Below, one piece after another: positions 9,773 to 18,445 of a stretch of 64,000 bases of DNA. The stretch's first letter is position 1. Each line of letters starts with the position of its first letter. The DNA is from Streptomyces noursei ATCC 11455 (GTDB taxonomy: Bacteria > Actinomycetota > Actinomycetes > Streptomycetales > Streptomycetaceae), in NCBI RefSeq assembly GCF_001704275.1, contig NZ_CP011533.1:1798001-1862000 (forward strand), read 5' to 3'. The position numbers were made by a program, and so were the translations under genes. The notes below the pieces were generated by a model that ran no database searches, was not told where the DNA came from, and saw nothing but the letters and a program-made list of their open reading frames with translations.

Positions 9773-9824
9773 GCCGACGGCTTCGACCGAGGCCGCCGAA
9801 GGAGATGACGGAGGGCCACCGGTC

Positions 9825-10694
9825 ATGACGAATCCGGCCGAGAAGCTGGTCGATCTGCTGGACCTGGAGCAGATCGAGGTGAACATCTTCCGTGGCCGCA
9901 GCCCGCAGGAGAGCCTCCAGCGGGTCTTCGGCGGGCAGGTCGCCGGCCAGGCGCTGGTGGCCGCCGGGCGGACCACGGAAGGGGACCGCCCGGTCCACTC
10001 GCTGCACGCGTACTTCCTCCGGCCGGGCCGGCCGGGGGTGCCGATCGTGTACCAGGTCGAGCGGGTCCGTGACGGGCGGTCCTTCACCACCCGTCGGGTC
10101 GTCGCCGTCCAGCAGGGACGCACGATCTTCAATCTGACCGCCTCCTTCCACAAGCCGGAACCCGGCTTCGAACACCAACTGCCGATGCGCCGGGCCGTAC
10201 CCGACCCGGAAGAGCTGCCGAACGTCGCGGAAGAGGTCCGCACGCACCTGGGCGGTCTGCCCGAGGCGCTGGAGCGGATGGCCCGCCGCCAGCCGTTCGA
10301 CATCCGCTATGTCGAACGGCTGCGCTGGACGCCGGACGAGATCGAGGGCGCGGAACCGCGCAGCGCCGTCTGGATGCGCGCCGTCGGCCCGCTGGGCGAC
10401 GACCCGCTGGTGCACACCTGCGCGCTGACCTACGCCAGCGATATGACGCTGCTGGACGCGGTCCGCATCCCGATCGAGCCCCTGTGGGGCCCCCGTGGTT
10501 TCGACATGGCCTCCCTCGATCACGCGATGTGGTTCCACCGTCCCTTCCGCGCGGACGAGTGGTTCCTCTACGACCAGGAGTCCCCGATCGCCACCGGCGG
10601 CCGGGGCCTGGCCCGCGGTCGCATCTACGACCGCGCCGGCCGCCTGTTGGTCTCCGTGGTGCAGGAGGGGCTGTTCCGCCGGCTCGGTGACTGA
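9825..10694 (+). CDS. tesB: Acyl-CoA thioesterase II
   Basis: A 289-residue double-hotdog thioesterase that hydrolyses medium- and long-chain acyl-CoA to free acid and CoA. Length and architecture match E. coli TesB. Conserved stretches are GGQVAGQAL (about residue 36), SLHAYFLRPG (about 59) and YASDMTLLDA (about 203), which carries the catalytic Asp; the C-terminal VVQEGLFR supplies the Gln of the Asp-Thr-Gln triad. An AGGGCCACC sequence precedes the ATG. It lies directly downstream of the DUF3516 helicase on the same strand. Confidence 0.93.
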   Translation: MTNPAEKLVDLLDLEQIEVNIFRGRSPQESLQRVFGGQVAGQALVAAGRTTEGDRPVHSLHAYFLRPGRPGVPIVYQVERVRDGRSFTTRRVVAVQQGRTIFNLTASFHKPEPGFEHQLPMRRAVPDPEELPNVAEEVRTHLGGLPEALERMARRQPFDIRYVERLRWTPDEIEGAEPRSAVWMRAVGPLGDDPLVHTCALTYASDMTLLDAVRIPIEPLWGPRGFDMASLDHAMWFHRPFRADEWFLYDQESPIATGGRGLARGRIYDRAGRLLVSVVQEGLFRRLGD

Positions 10695-10738
10695 GGGGCG
10701 CGTGGGCGGCAGCGGCCGCACCGCCTTACGCTCGCCTC

Positions 10739-10984
10739 ATGGACTTCACCCTCACCGCGGCGGAGGAGACCGTCGTCCGCCATGTCGCCCTCCGCCTCCG
10801 GGCCGGCGTGCCGCCCTCCGACGACGACGTGGCGGACGAGCTCGGCGACGAGGCCCGCCCGTTGCTGCAATCCCTGTTGGACAAGGGCTGGCTCGTCGTC
10901 GGCGAGGGGCGGACGCTGACCCTGTCCACCATCGCGCGGGCCGTGGTGACCGACCGCGGGGATGCCGGGGAGCCGCAGGGCTGA
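10739..10984 (+). CDS. Small conserved hypothetical protein, winged-helix-like
   Basis: An 81-residue protein with no signal peptide or membrane segment. The pattern of helices followed by GWLVVGEGRTLTLS looks like a small helix-turn-helix plus beta-wing, but I cannot assign a family. No ribosome binding site is visible before the ATG, and a TACGCT sequence sits a few bases upstream, so a leaderless transcript is possible. Codon use is typical of the genome, which supports it being a real gene. Confidence 0.55.
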   Translation: MDFTLTAAEETVVRHVALRLRAGVPPSDDDVADELGDEARPLLQSLLDKGWLVVGEGRTLTLSTIARAVVTDRGDAGEPQG

Positions 10985-11027
10985 CGCCGGGCGGCCCCGC
11001 CGTCATGGCCGTGCCGGGCCCGCGGTG

Positions 11028-11930
11028 CTACGCCCGCACGGAGAGGCTTCTGGGGTCCGGCCCCCAGGTCGGACTGTTCCCCGGGCCCGGCCCCCGGGTC
11101 GGCGGCCGGCCGGCTCGGACGGTGGCCGACGGGCGGACCCGGCCGGGATCCTCGCGGCGGGCCGTCTCCAGTGCCCGGGAGAGGTTGACCCGATACCACA
11201 GGACCTCGTCGAACTCCTCGGCCGTCAGGACCCGTTCGAAGGATTCCCGGGCCGCCGGGGTCGCCGTGATCATGGAAGCGAGGACGGGCCGCAGCCGGCG
11301 CAGCAGGGCACGCTCCAGCGGGTCCTCGGCTACGGAGGCGAGCTCTTCCGGCGGCAGCACCGCGGCGATCACCGCGGCCGACTCCCATGGATCGTCGGTC
11401 CGCCCCATCAGCTGGGCGACCCGGCGACTGCGCCACTGGCGGGCCCGCCAGTCCTGTCCGCTGGTGAGCATCACCCGCATCGCGACGGGGGTGTTGCCCT
11501 GCAGCAACTCCGGCTCGCGGTCGGCGAACTCGGTGATCTCCGAGGCGAGATAGAGCCAGACCACCGCACCGAAGCGGTTCACATAGAAGCGGACGGGGCC
11601 CACGCATCCGGCCCGGGTGAGCCGCAGGGCCCGGCCGGGGCCGATGCCCATCAGCGCCGCGGCCTCATTGGTGGTGACCGCGCGCAGGCGCGCGCGGAGC
11701 GTCTCGGGGAATCCCGGCTCGGCCTGGAGCCGGGCGACCTCCGCCGCCGGCACCCGATGTCGGGCGGGCGGCCCGGCGCTTCCCGGCCGGCGGTCGGGCG
11801 CCGCCGGTACCGTCCGTACCTCTCCGAGCTGCGTGGCGAGTTCGAACTCGCCGGTCCGCAGCTCCAGTTCCTGGGCGGCCCGCGCCATCGAAAGCGTCTG
11901 CCGCCCGTCGCACATCACTGTCACCGTCAT
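11028..11930 (-). CDS. DUF6397 family protein, DNA-binding-like
   Basis: A 300-residue cytosolic protein that I recognise as the Streptomyces family DUF6397. The N-terminus reads like an excisionase/MerR-type helix-turn-helix (ARAAQELELRTGEFELATQL). A second part carries ALMGIGPGRALRLTR, then FYVNRFGAVVWLYLASE, a stretch typical of the family. The C-terminal part is helical and charged. Function is not established; the helix-turn-helix reading is mine. The ATG at 11930 is preferred over 11963 because an AGGGGGA site lies at a suitable distance. It stands alone, convergent with the small gene before it. Confidence 0.75.
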   Translation of the reverse strand: MTVTVMCDGRQTLSMARAAQELELRTGEFELATQLGEVRTVPAAPDRRPGSAGPPARHRVPAAEVARLQAEPGFPETLRARLRAVTTNEAAALMGIGPGRALRLTRAGCVGPVRFYVNRFGAVVWLYLASEITEFADREPELLQGNTPVAMRVMLTSGQDWRARQWRSRRVAQLMGRTDDPWESAAVIAAVLPPEELASVAEDPLERALLRRLRPVLASMITATPAARESFERVLTAEEFDEVLWYRVNLSRALETARREDPGRVRPSATVRAGRPPTRGPGPGNSPTWGPDPRSLSVRA

Positions 11931-12013
11931 GGTGCTTCCCCCTGCGACTCGATCGTCGATCACTGACGGTTACGACGATAGCCGCGGGCGGTGACAGCAC
12001 GTCAACGCTCGAC

Positions 12014-12421
12014 TCAGACCTGTGGATAACTCTCCGGTCGGCGCACCGCGACGCCCAGGTGCTCCCCGACGCGGTTGACCAACAGCGTCATCTCGTAGGC
12101 GATCTGACCCATGTCGGAGTCGGCGCCGGCCAGCACGCACAGGCAACTGCCGTCCCCCGCGGCCGTCACGAACAACACCCCGTCGTCGAACTCGACCATG
12201 GTCTGGCGCACCCGCCCGACCCCGAAGTGGAGCGCCGATCCCTTCGCCAGGCTGTGCAGTCCGGAGGCGACCGCCGCCAGGTGCTCGGCGTCCTCCTGCG
12301 CCAGCCCCTGGCTCGCGCCGGTCACCAGCCCGTCGTTGGACAGCACCAGCGCGTGCCGTACCTGCTCCACCCGTTTGGTCAGGTCGTCCAGCAGCCAATC
12401 GAGTCCGCTGCTCAGTGCCAT
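12014..12421 (-). CDS. Roadblock/LC7 domain protein (CvnB-like)
   Basis: A 135-residue protein spanning one roadblock/LC7 domain (LDWLLDDLTKRVEQVRHALV at the start, then LVLSNDGLVTGAS, and DDGVLFVTAAG in the sheet). In streptomycetes such proteins are the B component of conservons, membrane-associated signalling modules in which a sensor-kinase-like protein, a roadblock protein, a DUF742 protein and a small GTPase form a G-protein-like complex. Only the B-like and, 0.7 kb away, the D-like genes are present here. GGAGG lies 7 bases before the ATG. It diverges from the neighbouring oxidoreductase gene. Confidence 0.87.
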   Translation of the reverse strand: MALSSGLDWLLDDLTKRVEQVRHALVLSNDGLVTGASQGLAQEDAEHLAAVASGLHSLAKGSALHFGVGRVRQTMVEFDDGVLFVTAAGDGSCLCVLAGADSDMGQIAYEMTLLVNRVGEHLGVAVRRPESYPQV

Positions 12422-12587
12422 GCCCGTTCCTCCCCGTATCCCCGTCCGCAGGTGTGGCCGGACGGCAGTTCGCGGCCCGTCGGCGGGCCGCCGTGCCAGC
12501 CTGTCCCACCTCCGCCGTGTCGGCAAGCGGCTCCGCACCCGGCGTGCCCCGTGCCTTTCGCGTTCTGTCGGCGGCGAGGATGGCGGC

Positions 12588-13016
12588 ATGGCACACACAA
12601 TGACGAAGGATGAGTGGCGGGCGTTCCTTTCCGAGGGCACCCGGACCGGAAAATTGTCGACCGTGCGGGCCGACGGCGCTCCGCACATCGCACCGGTGTG
12701 GTTCCTCGTGGACGGCGAGGAGCTGGTGTTCAACACCGGCAAGGACACGGTCAAGGGCCGCAATCTCGCCCGTGACGGCAGGGTGGCGCTCTGCGTCGAC
12801 GACGATCGGCCGCCGTTCGCGTTCGTGGTGGTGCAGGGGACGGCGGAGCTCAGCGAGGAGCTGTCGGACGTCCGGCACTGGGCGACCCGGATCGCGGCCC
12901 GCTACATGGGCGAGGAACGGGCGGAGGCATACGGCGCCCGCAACGGCGTCCCGGGTGAACTGCTGGTGCGGGTCCGGATCGACAAGGTGGTCGCGCTCAC
13001 CGGGGTCGCGGACTGA
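12588..13016 (+). CDS. PPOX-class (pyridoxamine-oxidase-fold) flavin/F420-dependent protein
   Basis: A 142-residue split-barrel protein of the pyridoxamine 5'-phosphate oxidase superfamily. Recognisable segments are GKLSTVRADGAPHIAPVWF (strands 1-3), LVFNTGKDTVKGRNLARD (phosphate or cofactor-binding loop) and VALCVDDDRPPFAFVVVQG. In actinobacteria proteins of this size often use F420 rather than FMN; the sequence alone does not decide. It lies between the roadblock gene (divergent) and the GTPase gene (convergent), where a DUF742 gene would normally be. A hairpin follows the stop. Confidence 0.85.
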   Translation: MAHTMTKDEWRAFLSEGTRTGKLSTVRADGAPHIAPVWFLVDGEELVFNTGKDTVKGRNLARDGRVALCVDDDRPPFAFVVVQGTAELSEELSDVRHWATRIAARYMGEERAEAYGARNGVPGELLVRVRIDKVVALTGVAD

Positions 13017-13023
13017 GGGGCAG

Positions 13024-13056
13024 GGGGGCGCGGACGGTTCGGCGTTCCGCGCCCCC
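13024..13056. terminator. Bidirectional hairpin between convergent genes
   Basis: An 11-base-pair perfect stem (GGGGGCGCGGA with TCCGCGCCCCC) and an 11-base loop lie 7 bases after the PPOX stop. The GTPase gene ends at 13087 on the other strand, so the hairpin can serve both genes. Confidence 0.7.
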
Positions 13057-13086
13057 TGGGGCGGCCGGGGCCGCACCCCGGGCCGG

Positions 13087-13701
13087 TCAGACCACCGAGT
13101 CCAACTGCCGTGCGGAGTGCGTCCGTCCGGCGTGCTCGACCAGCCGGACCAGCACCTCCTTGCCCGAGTCGCGGTCCCGGGCGTCGCAGAGCACGACGGG
13201 TGTGCCACGGTTCAGGTCCAGGGCCCGGGAGACCTCGTCGGCCCCGTAGGACCCGGCACCCGGGAAGCAGTTGACGGCCACCACGAACGGCAGGCCGCGG
13301 CGCTCGAAGTAGTCGACGGCCGGGAAGCAGTCCGGCAGCCGCCGGGTGTCGGCCAGCACCACGGCTCCCAGCGCGCCCTCCGACAGGTCGTCCCACAGGA
13401 ACCAGAAGCGGTCCTGTCCCGGCGTGCCGAAGAGGTACAGGGCGAGCCCCGACCTGATGGTGATGCGGCCGAAGTCCATCGCCACCGTGGTGGTGGTCTT
13501 GGCCGCCACTCCCCCGATGTCGTCGAACGCCTGGCCCACCTCGCTGAGGCGCTCCTCGGTGCGCAGCGGCCGGATCTCGCTGACCGCGCCCACCAGGGTC
13601 GTCTTGCCCGCCCCGAAACCGCCCGCGACTAAGATCTTCAGGGCCAATCCGGGGGCAGGGCGAGGAACTACGTCCTCCGGGGTCCCTTGTACGGCGTTCA
13701 T
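13087..13701 (-). CDS. Conservon-type ATP/GTP-binding protein (CvnD-like GTPase)
   Basis: A 204-residue small GTPase-like protein. The P-loop GGFGAGKTTL is at about residue 27, a switch region has KTTTTVAMDFGRI, and the G3-like motif is LFGTPGQDRF (about 90), as in the MglA/CvnD family. CvnD works with a roadblock partner and a membrane sensor in Streptomyces development and metabolism. Here the nearest roadblock gene is 0.7 kb downstream across a PPOX gene, and no sensor or DUF742 gene is visible. AAGGAG lies 7 bases before the ATG. Confidence 0.9.
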   Translation of the reverse strand: MNAVQGTPEDVVPRPAPGLALKILVAGGFGAGKTTLVGAVSEIRPLRTEERLSEVGQAFDDIGGVAAKTTTTVAMDFGRITIRSGLALYLFGTPGQDRFWFLWDDLSEGALGAVVLADTRRLPDCFPAVDYFERRGLPFVVAVNCFPGAGSYGADEVSRALDLNRGTPVVLCDARDRDSGKEVLVRLVEHAGRTHSARQLDSVV

Positions 13702-13834
13702 CGGCCGTCTCCTTCAGGGTGCGGGTCCCGCCAGGCGCGGGTGTGCGGATCCAGGGCACAGCGATGGGACCGGGGCGGCACCGGGTGCCGTCCGGAAATC
13801 CATGGCGAGGACCGTACCGCCCGCTGATCGGGAT

Positions 13835-13852
13835 TTTCTCGAATTCGGGAAA
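13835..13852. promoter_or_regulatory. Near-perfect 18-base palindrome, candidate operator
   Basis: TTTCTCGAA is followed immediately by TTCGGGAAA; eight of nine positions pair. It lies in the 260-base divergent region between the CvnD-like gene and the NCS1 permease gene. No known operator was matched. Confidence 0.4.
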
Positions 13853-13961
13853 GCCGCCCGGACATCGGGCCATGATGTGGTTTCCGGCCATGCCGGTGCC
13901 GTCGTTCCCGTCGCCGCACACGCGTTCCCCGGGAGCGCCGGCCTTGGGGGATCATGTGCGC

Positions 13962-15458
13962 ATGACGCAGCAGCGGGCACCGCAGTCATCCGGCCGGCGC
14001 GCCGTGTCCGCCGGGGCCAACACCTCGGCAGCGGCCGTGGAACGCAACGGCATCGACCCGGTGCCGGACGCCGAACGGCACGGCACGCCCCGCTCCCTGT
14101 TCTGGCCGTGGGCCGCCTCCGGGCTGTCCCTGCTCTCCATCGCCTACGGGATCTACGTGACGGGGCTCGGCCTCAATGCCTGGCAGGCGGTGGTCACCGG
14201 GACGCTCGGCTATGTGCTGTCGTTCCTCCTAGTGGGCCTGGTGTCGGTGGCCGGGGCGCGGACCGGCGCGCCCACCATGGCCATCGGACGGACCGCTTTC
14301 GGCCGGCAGGGCAACAAGCTCCCCACCGTGTTCAGTTACGTCTCCAACGTCGGTTGGGAGACCGTCCTGGTGGCGCTCTCCTCCCTGGGCGGCGCCGCCA
14401 TCCTGGCGCGCGTCTCGCCGGCGGTCTTCGCCCGGGCCGACGGGCGCACGCCGACCACCGGGGCCCAGGCGCTGTGCTTCGCCGTGACCGCCGTCTCGGT
14501 GGTGGTCGTGGGCATCTACGGACACGCGCTGATCATGAAGGTGCAGAAGTACCTGACCGCCGCCATCACCGTGATGACCGCGGCCTACCTGGTGCTGATG
14601 GCCGACCGGATCCAGCCCTCGGACCTCCTTGCGGGCCGTCCCGGCGGGCTCGGCACGGCCATCGGGGGCGTGGTCTTCGCGATGACCCTGCTGGGGCTGG
14701 GGTGGGTCAACTGCGGGGCAGATTACAGCCGTTACCTGCCCCGTGGCAGCAGCGGCCGGGCAATCACCGGCTGGACGACGCTGGGCGGGGTGCTGGCCCC
14801 GGTGGCGCTGCTGGTCTTCGGGGTGCTGCTGAACGCCGGCGACCCGAAGCTCGCCGCGGCGGCCGCCGCCGATCCCGTGGGCGCACTCGCGGCAGCGCTG
14901 CCGACGTGGTTCCTGGTGCCGTATCTGCTGACCGCCATCGGGGGGTTCGCGTCCGGAGCGATCATGGACATCTACAGCTCGGGGATGTCGCTGCTGGCCC
15001 TCGGCGTGCCCGTCCGGCGGCATCTCGCGGTGCTGGTGGACGGGGCGTTGATGACCGTCGGCGGCTGGTACGTGCTGTTCGTCTCACCCAGCTTCTTCGC
15101 CACCTTCCAGGCGTTCCTGTCGGTGGTCGGGGTGGCGATGGCCGCGTGGACATCCGTCTTCCTGGTCCAGCGGTGGCGCGACCGCCGCTCCGGTTCCGGG
15201 CCGTCCGCGGTGCCGGCCATAGGGTGGCCGGCGGTCCTCTCACTGGCCGTCGCCACCGTCGTCGGGCTCGGCCTGATCACCTCCGCCGATCCCAACATCG
15301 CCCGGGCCGTGGGGTTCCTGCTCACCGACCGCGCCGCGCACGGCACGCTGGGCGCCATGAACCTCGGGGTGGTGGCCGCCCTGTTCGTCGCGGGCATCCT
15401 CTATGCCGTCACCGCACCCCTGGCCCACCGCCCCACCGCTCCCGAAGGAGACCGATGA
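13962..15458 (+). CDS. NCS1-family nucleobase:cation symporter (cytosine permease-like)
   Basis: A 498-residue transporter with about 12 hydrophobic helices, likely importing cytosine, hydroxymethylpyrimidine, allantoin or a related compound. A hydrophilic N-terminal tail of about 45 residues precedes the first helix. Family features include GARTGAPTMAIGRTAFG (about residue 98) and NCGADYSRYLPR, which resembles the NCS1 ADYSR motif (about 252). Start is uncertain: GTG at 13956 lies 5 bases after GGGGG and ATG at 13962 lies 11 bases after it. The stop overlaps the next gene's start (ATGA), so the two are co-translated. Confidence 0.85.
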   Translation: MTQQRAPQSSGRRAVSAGANTSAAAVERNGIDPVPDAERHGTPRSLFWPWAASGLSLLSIAYGIYVTGLGLNAWQAVVTGTLGYVLSFLLVGLVSVAGARTGAPTMAIGRTAFGRQGNKLPTVFSYVSNVGWETVLVALSSLGGAAILARVSPAVFARADGRTPTTGAQALCFAVTAVSVVVVGIYGHALIMKVQKYLTAAITVMTAAYLVLMADRIQPSDLLAGRPGGLGTAIGGVVFAMTLLGLGWVNCGADYSRYLPRGSSGRAITGWTTLGGVLAPVALLVFGVLLNAGDPKLAAAAAADPVGALAAALPTWFLVPYLLTAIGGFASGAIMDIYSSGMSLLALGVPVRRHLAVLVDGALMTVGGWYVLFVSPSFFATFQAFLSVVGVAMAAWTSVFLVQRWRDRRSGSGPSAVPAIGWPAVLSLAVATVVGLGLITSADPNIARAVGFLLTDRAAHGTLGAMNLGVVAALFVAGILYAVTAPLAHRPTAPEGDR

Positions 15459-16066
15459 CCAGCCTGCCCACCACACGCCCGCACGACGTCCGCGCGTTCT
15501 TCGGCGCCCGCGCCGCCGGTTGGGATGCCAAGTTCCCCGACGACGGCCCCGCCTACGCCGCCGGCGTCGCCGCACTGGGCCTGTGCGAGGGCCAACGGGT
15601 GCTGGACGCCGGCTGCGGCACCGGACGCGCCCTGCCGGCCCTCAGAGCGGCCGTGGGAGTGCGCGGGGCGGTGCTGGGCGCCGACCTCACCCCGGAGATG
15701 CTGACGGCCGCCGTCCGGGCCGGACGCGACTCCTGCGCGGGCCTGCTGCTCGCCGACGTGACCCGGCTTCCGCTCCCGTCGGCCGCGCTGGACGCCGTGT
15801 TCGCCGCCGGGTTGGTCTCCCATCTGTCCGACTCCGCAGCCGGGCTGGCCGAACTGGCCAGGGTGGTGCGCCCCGGTGGCCGGCTCGCGCTCTTCCACCC
15901 CGTCGGGCGGGCGGCCCTCGCGGCGCGCAAGGGGCACCCGCTCACCCCCGACGACCTCAGGGCCGAACCCAATCTGCGTCCCCTCCTGGCCGGCAGCGGC
16001 TGGGACCTCGTCCGGTACGTCGACGAGGACGCCCGCTATCTGGCGCTGGCGGTCCGCCACGGGTGA
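15455..16066 (+). CDS. Class I SAM-dependent methyltransferase
   Basis: A 203-residue methyltransferase of the UbiE/SAM_11 type. Motif I VLDAGCGTGRALP (about residue 50), motif II GADLTPEML (about 75), the acidic LLADVTRLPLPS (about 98) and the post-motif RVVRPGGRLALF (about 139) are all present. Its start overlaps the permease stop and AAGGAG lies 4 bases upstream. Substrate unknown; coupling to the permease suggests that it modifies an imported heterocycle or derivative, which is inference only. Confidence 0.88.
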   Translation: MTSLPTTRPHDVRAFFGARAAGWDAKFPDDGPAYAAGVAALGLCEGQRVLDAGCGTGRALPALRAAVGVRGAVLGADLTPEMLTAAVRAGRDSCAGLLLADVTRLPLPSAALDAVFAAGLVSHLSDSAAGLAELARVVRPGGRLALFHPVGRAALAARKGHPLTPDDLRAEPNLRPLLAGSGWDLVRYVDEDARYLALAVRHG

Positions 16067-16127
16067 GGCACCCTGACGGACCGCACACCGCGGGCCGGCC
16101 CGACGGACCGGGTGGGGCGGACACGAG

Positions 16128-17045
16128 CTAGGACGCCGCCGGGTCCTCCTGGACGCGTGCGTCGTCGCCCACCGGGTGGACGGGGCAGCTGCCCAGCCGG
16201 CGGGACGACGGGAAGGTCCCCAGCTCGGCGACCCGGTAGCCGTCGGGATAGCCCTTGATCTCCGGGTTCTGACGGCCGTAGTGCGGGGCGCGGCGCGGCG
16301 GGAGCAGTCGCACGGCCCTGGCCCGCAGCTTCAGGGCGGTGCGCACCGCCGTCCGCACCGCGGGCCGGGGCCGGTCGAAGCGGAAGGCGTCCAGCAGCGT
16401 GTCGTCCAGGAGGGCCATGCTCGCACTGCGCACCACCGGGGCGAGCGGGCCGTACCAGCCCGCCATCAGGTCCAAGGACGCGTCGGCCACCCGACGAGCA
16501 CCGGGGTCCCAGCCGAAGTGCGCCTCCTCGTAGGCGTCCAGGAAGACCTCGAACTCCTGGTAGGTCTGCGGGATGTCGCGGATCCCCAGATAGCGGCCGA
16601 GGGTGCCGTAGTACGCGGCCATCGCGCGCTTCTCGTGTTCGCTCAGCCGCCGCCAGCCGTACTGGTCGATCCAACGGATCGGCACCACCACGAAGGTGCA
16701 CAGGACGTAACGCATGTCCTCGTCGGAGATGTCGTAGCCGTGGTGCATCTGGTTGATCCGGCGGATCGCGGTCCGGCCGTCGCCGCTGTCGAAGCCGTGT
16801 TCCATGACGGTGTCCAGGAGGAGGGCCGTGTCGTCGTAGCGCTTCTGCGCGCGCTCCGTCAGCTCGGCGGTCTCGGCGAGCAGCCGCCCGATGCTCGGCA
16901 CCGCGTAGGTGCGGTAGAGCGCCAGTTCCAGCGCCCTGGTGATGTCCCAGGGGAACTCGTGGGCGTAGGTGATGCGGTGGATCCGCAGGAAGTCGCGCTC
17001 CGGATCGAGCCGTCGGATCTCCCTCAACCAGTCGTAGCGCCGCAC
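16128..17045 (-). CDS. Oxygenase MpaB family protein (DUF2236)
   Basis: A 305-residue protein of the MpaB/latex-clearing-like family (formerly DUF2236), haem-dependent oxygenases that cleave isoprenoid chains or act on unknown substrates. Typical elements are the N-terminal FLRIHRITYAHEFPWDI, the middle INQMHHGYDISDEDMRYVL, which supplies His and Asp, and WIDQYGWRRLSEHEKRA. The C-terminal tail is Pro/Arg-rich and specific to this protein. The GTG at 17045 has only a weak ribosome site. It is monocistronic and divergent from the following small gene. Confidence 0.82.
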   Translation of the reverse strand: MRRYDWLREIRRLDPERDFLRIHRITYAHEFPWDITRALELALYRTYAVPSIGRLLAETAELTERAQKRYDDTALLLDTVMEHGFDSGDGRTAIRRINQMHHGYDISDEDMRYVLCTFVVVPIRWIDQYGWRRLSEHEKRAMAAYYGTLGRYLGIRDIPQTYQEFEVFLDAYEEAHFGWDPGARRVADASLDLMAGWYGPLAPVVRSASMALLDDTLLDAFRFDRPRPAVRTAVRTALKLRARAVRLLPPRRAPHYGRQNPEIKGYPDGYRVAELGTFPSSRRLGSCPVHPVGDDARVQEDPAAS

Positions 17046-17137
17046 CTGTTGTCCGTCCCTTCCTCGGCCGAAGTTCCCACAGTAAGGGCTGCGGGCAGAC
17101 TTCTACGACGGTGTAGGGCGAGGGGCCGGGGGTCGGG

Positions 17138-17458
17138 ATGACCGGATTCATACGTGACATGGCCGGGGTGCTCCACCTCGGCAGACGGGCCGGCGGCAGG
17201 CGTCCGGCGGTGTTCCACCGCGGCGGCCGGCCGGCGGGGCGTCCGCACAACATCTTCGAGGCGGCGGCCTGCTATGTGGCGGCGGGCGCCGAGGGCGACG
17301 AGGAACGGGGTGCCCAGGCGGCGGAGTGGGTGTCGCCCGAGGCGCTGGCCTTCGGCATCAACGAACTCGCCTGCCGGGCCGTGCTGGTGCTGGCCCGGGA
17401 GCGCGGGCGGTCGCCGCAGGAGGTCGCCCATGAGCTCCTCGGGCTGCCGCTGCCCTGA
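17138..17458 (+). CDS. Conserved hypothetical protein, 106 aa
   Basis: A cytosolic protein with a basic N-terminus and a C-terminal helical part (INELACRAVLVLARERGRS, then VAHELLGLPLP). I do not recognise a domain. Codon use matches neighbouring genes and the frame is open with an ATG start, so I consider it real. It is divergent from the MpaB-type gene and upstream of another lone hypothetical. Confidence 0.55.
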   Translation: MTGFIRDMAGVLHLGRRAGGRRPAVFHRGGRPAGRPHNIFEAAACYVAAGAEGDEERGAQAAEWVSPEALAFGINELACRAVLVLARERGRSPQEVAHELLGLPLP

Positions 17459-17594
17459 CGGGCCGTGGCCCCGGCGATCCCGCGGTCCACGTCACAGGAT
17501 CGCATCGTCGCAGCGTACGGCTGGTGACAAGGCCGGGCCCGGCCAATTAGGGTGCGCGGCGAAGTGCGGACCGGCTATGGAAGGGAGGCGCGGC

Positions 17595-18392
17595 GTGCCG
17601 ACGACCGAGAGCGCCGACGACGACCAGTTGGGCGACCAGTTGTTCGTGCTGACGGCGGTGCTGCTGACGCCCGCGCAGTTCCCCAGCGTGCTCGGCGACG
17701 ACTACCCCGAGGTGTGCGCGGGACTCGGCCTCGAACCGTACGCGGAGGGCTACGGCCTGGTCCTCGGCCAGGACGGCACGGGTGCGCGCTGGACCGTGGC
17801 CACCGAGGACGTGTCGTTGGTGGCCTGCGCGATCGCGGCCTGGGACTGCGGCATGGAGTACGACCTGTCGCCGGGCGAGGAGAGCATCGTCGTGGCGCTT
17901 CCGGGGTGGCCGCTGGCCCTGGCGGTCGCCACCCCCGGGATACCGCGGCCGCACGACCCCGAGCCGCAGGAGGGCGATCGCGCGCCGCTGGCGCCGCCGG
18001 ACGCCGGCGACTGGGGGCCCGCACAGCGGCGGCTGGGCGCGGACGAGATAGCGCTGCAGTGGGCGTCCTGGCGGGCGCAGGTGGAGGACGAGGAGGTCTC
18101 CTTCGCGGAGCCCGGCGAGGAGCGGCACCGGGGGGTGCGACGGGTGTTGGCGGAGGCCCGCGGCTATCTCGTCGATCCCCCGCCGCCGGGTCGGGTGCGG
18201 TCGTCGTTCGCCGCCGGCGAGGCCCGTACGCTGCGGGTCGACGGGCCCGGGTGGAGCATGGTGGCACGCACCGACGACATCGCCTTCGTCCTGCTCGACG
18301 AAGAGCCGGGGCAGGTGCACCCGGTGGGGCGGGGACCGGAACTGCCCGGACTGCTGGCCTCGTTGGACGGCCTGGCGGCGCGCCCCCTGTGA
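17595..18392 (+). CDS. Conserved hypothetical protein, 265 aa
   Basis: An acidic cytosolic protein without signal peptide, membrane segment or known motif. Tryptophan-rich segments (CAIAAWDCGMEYDL, QWASWRAQVEDEE, GPGWSMVARTDD) suggest a folded globular protein. The GTG at 17595 was preferred to the ATG at 17577 because GGGAGG lies 6 bases before it. A hairpin follows. No function can be assigned. Confidence 0.65.
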   Translation: MPTTESADDDQLGDQLFVLTAVLLTPAQFPSVLGDDYPEVCAGLGLEPYAEGYGLVLGQDGTGARWTVATEDVSLVACAIAAWDCGMEYDLSPGEESIVVALPGWPLALAVATPGIPRPHDPEPQEGDRAPLAPPDAGDWGPAQRRLGADEIALQWASWRAQVEDEEVSFAEPGEERHRGVRRVLAEARGYLVDPPPPGRVRSSFAAGEARTLRVDGPGWSMVARTDDIAFVLLDEEPGQVHPVGRGPELPGLLASLDGLAARPL

Positions 18393-18401
18393 CGGCCGCG
18401 G

Positions 18402-18435
18402 CCGGCCGGGCCGCCCTCGAGGGCGCGCCGGCCGG
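18402..18435. terminator. Bidirectional hairpin between convergent genes
   Basis: Nested inverted repeats, an outer CCGGCCGG pair around an inner GCCCTCGAGGGC palindrome, lie 9 bases after one gene and 10 bases before the end of the opposite one. Confidence 0.6.
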
Positions 18436-18445
18436 AACCGCCGGC

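Noticed and set aside
3332..10303. A 2323-codon minus-strand open frame
   Set aside because: It lies antisense to the ABC exporter, helicase and tesB genes, contains no recognisable domain, and its composition (His/Arg/Gly/Asp-rich) is that of a frame opposite GC-rich coding DNA.
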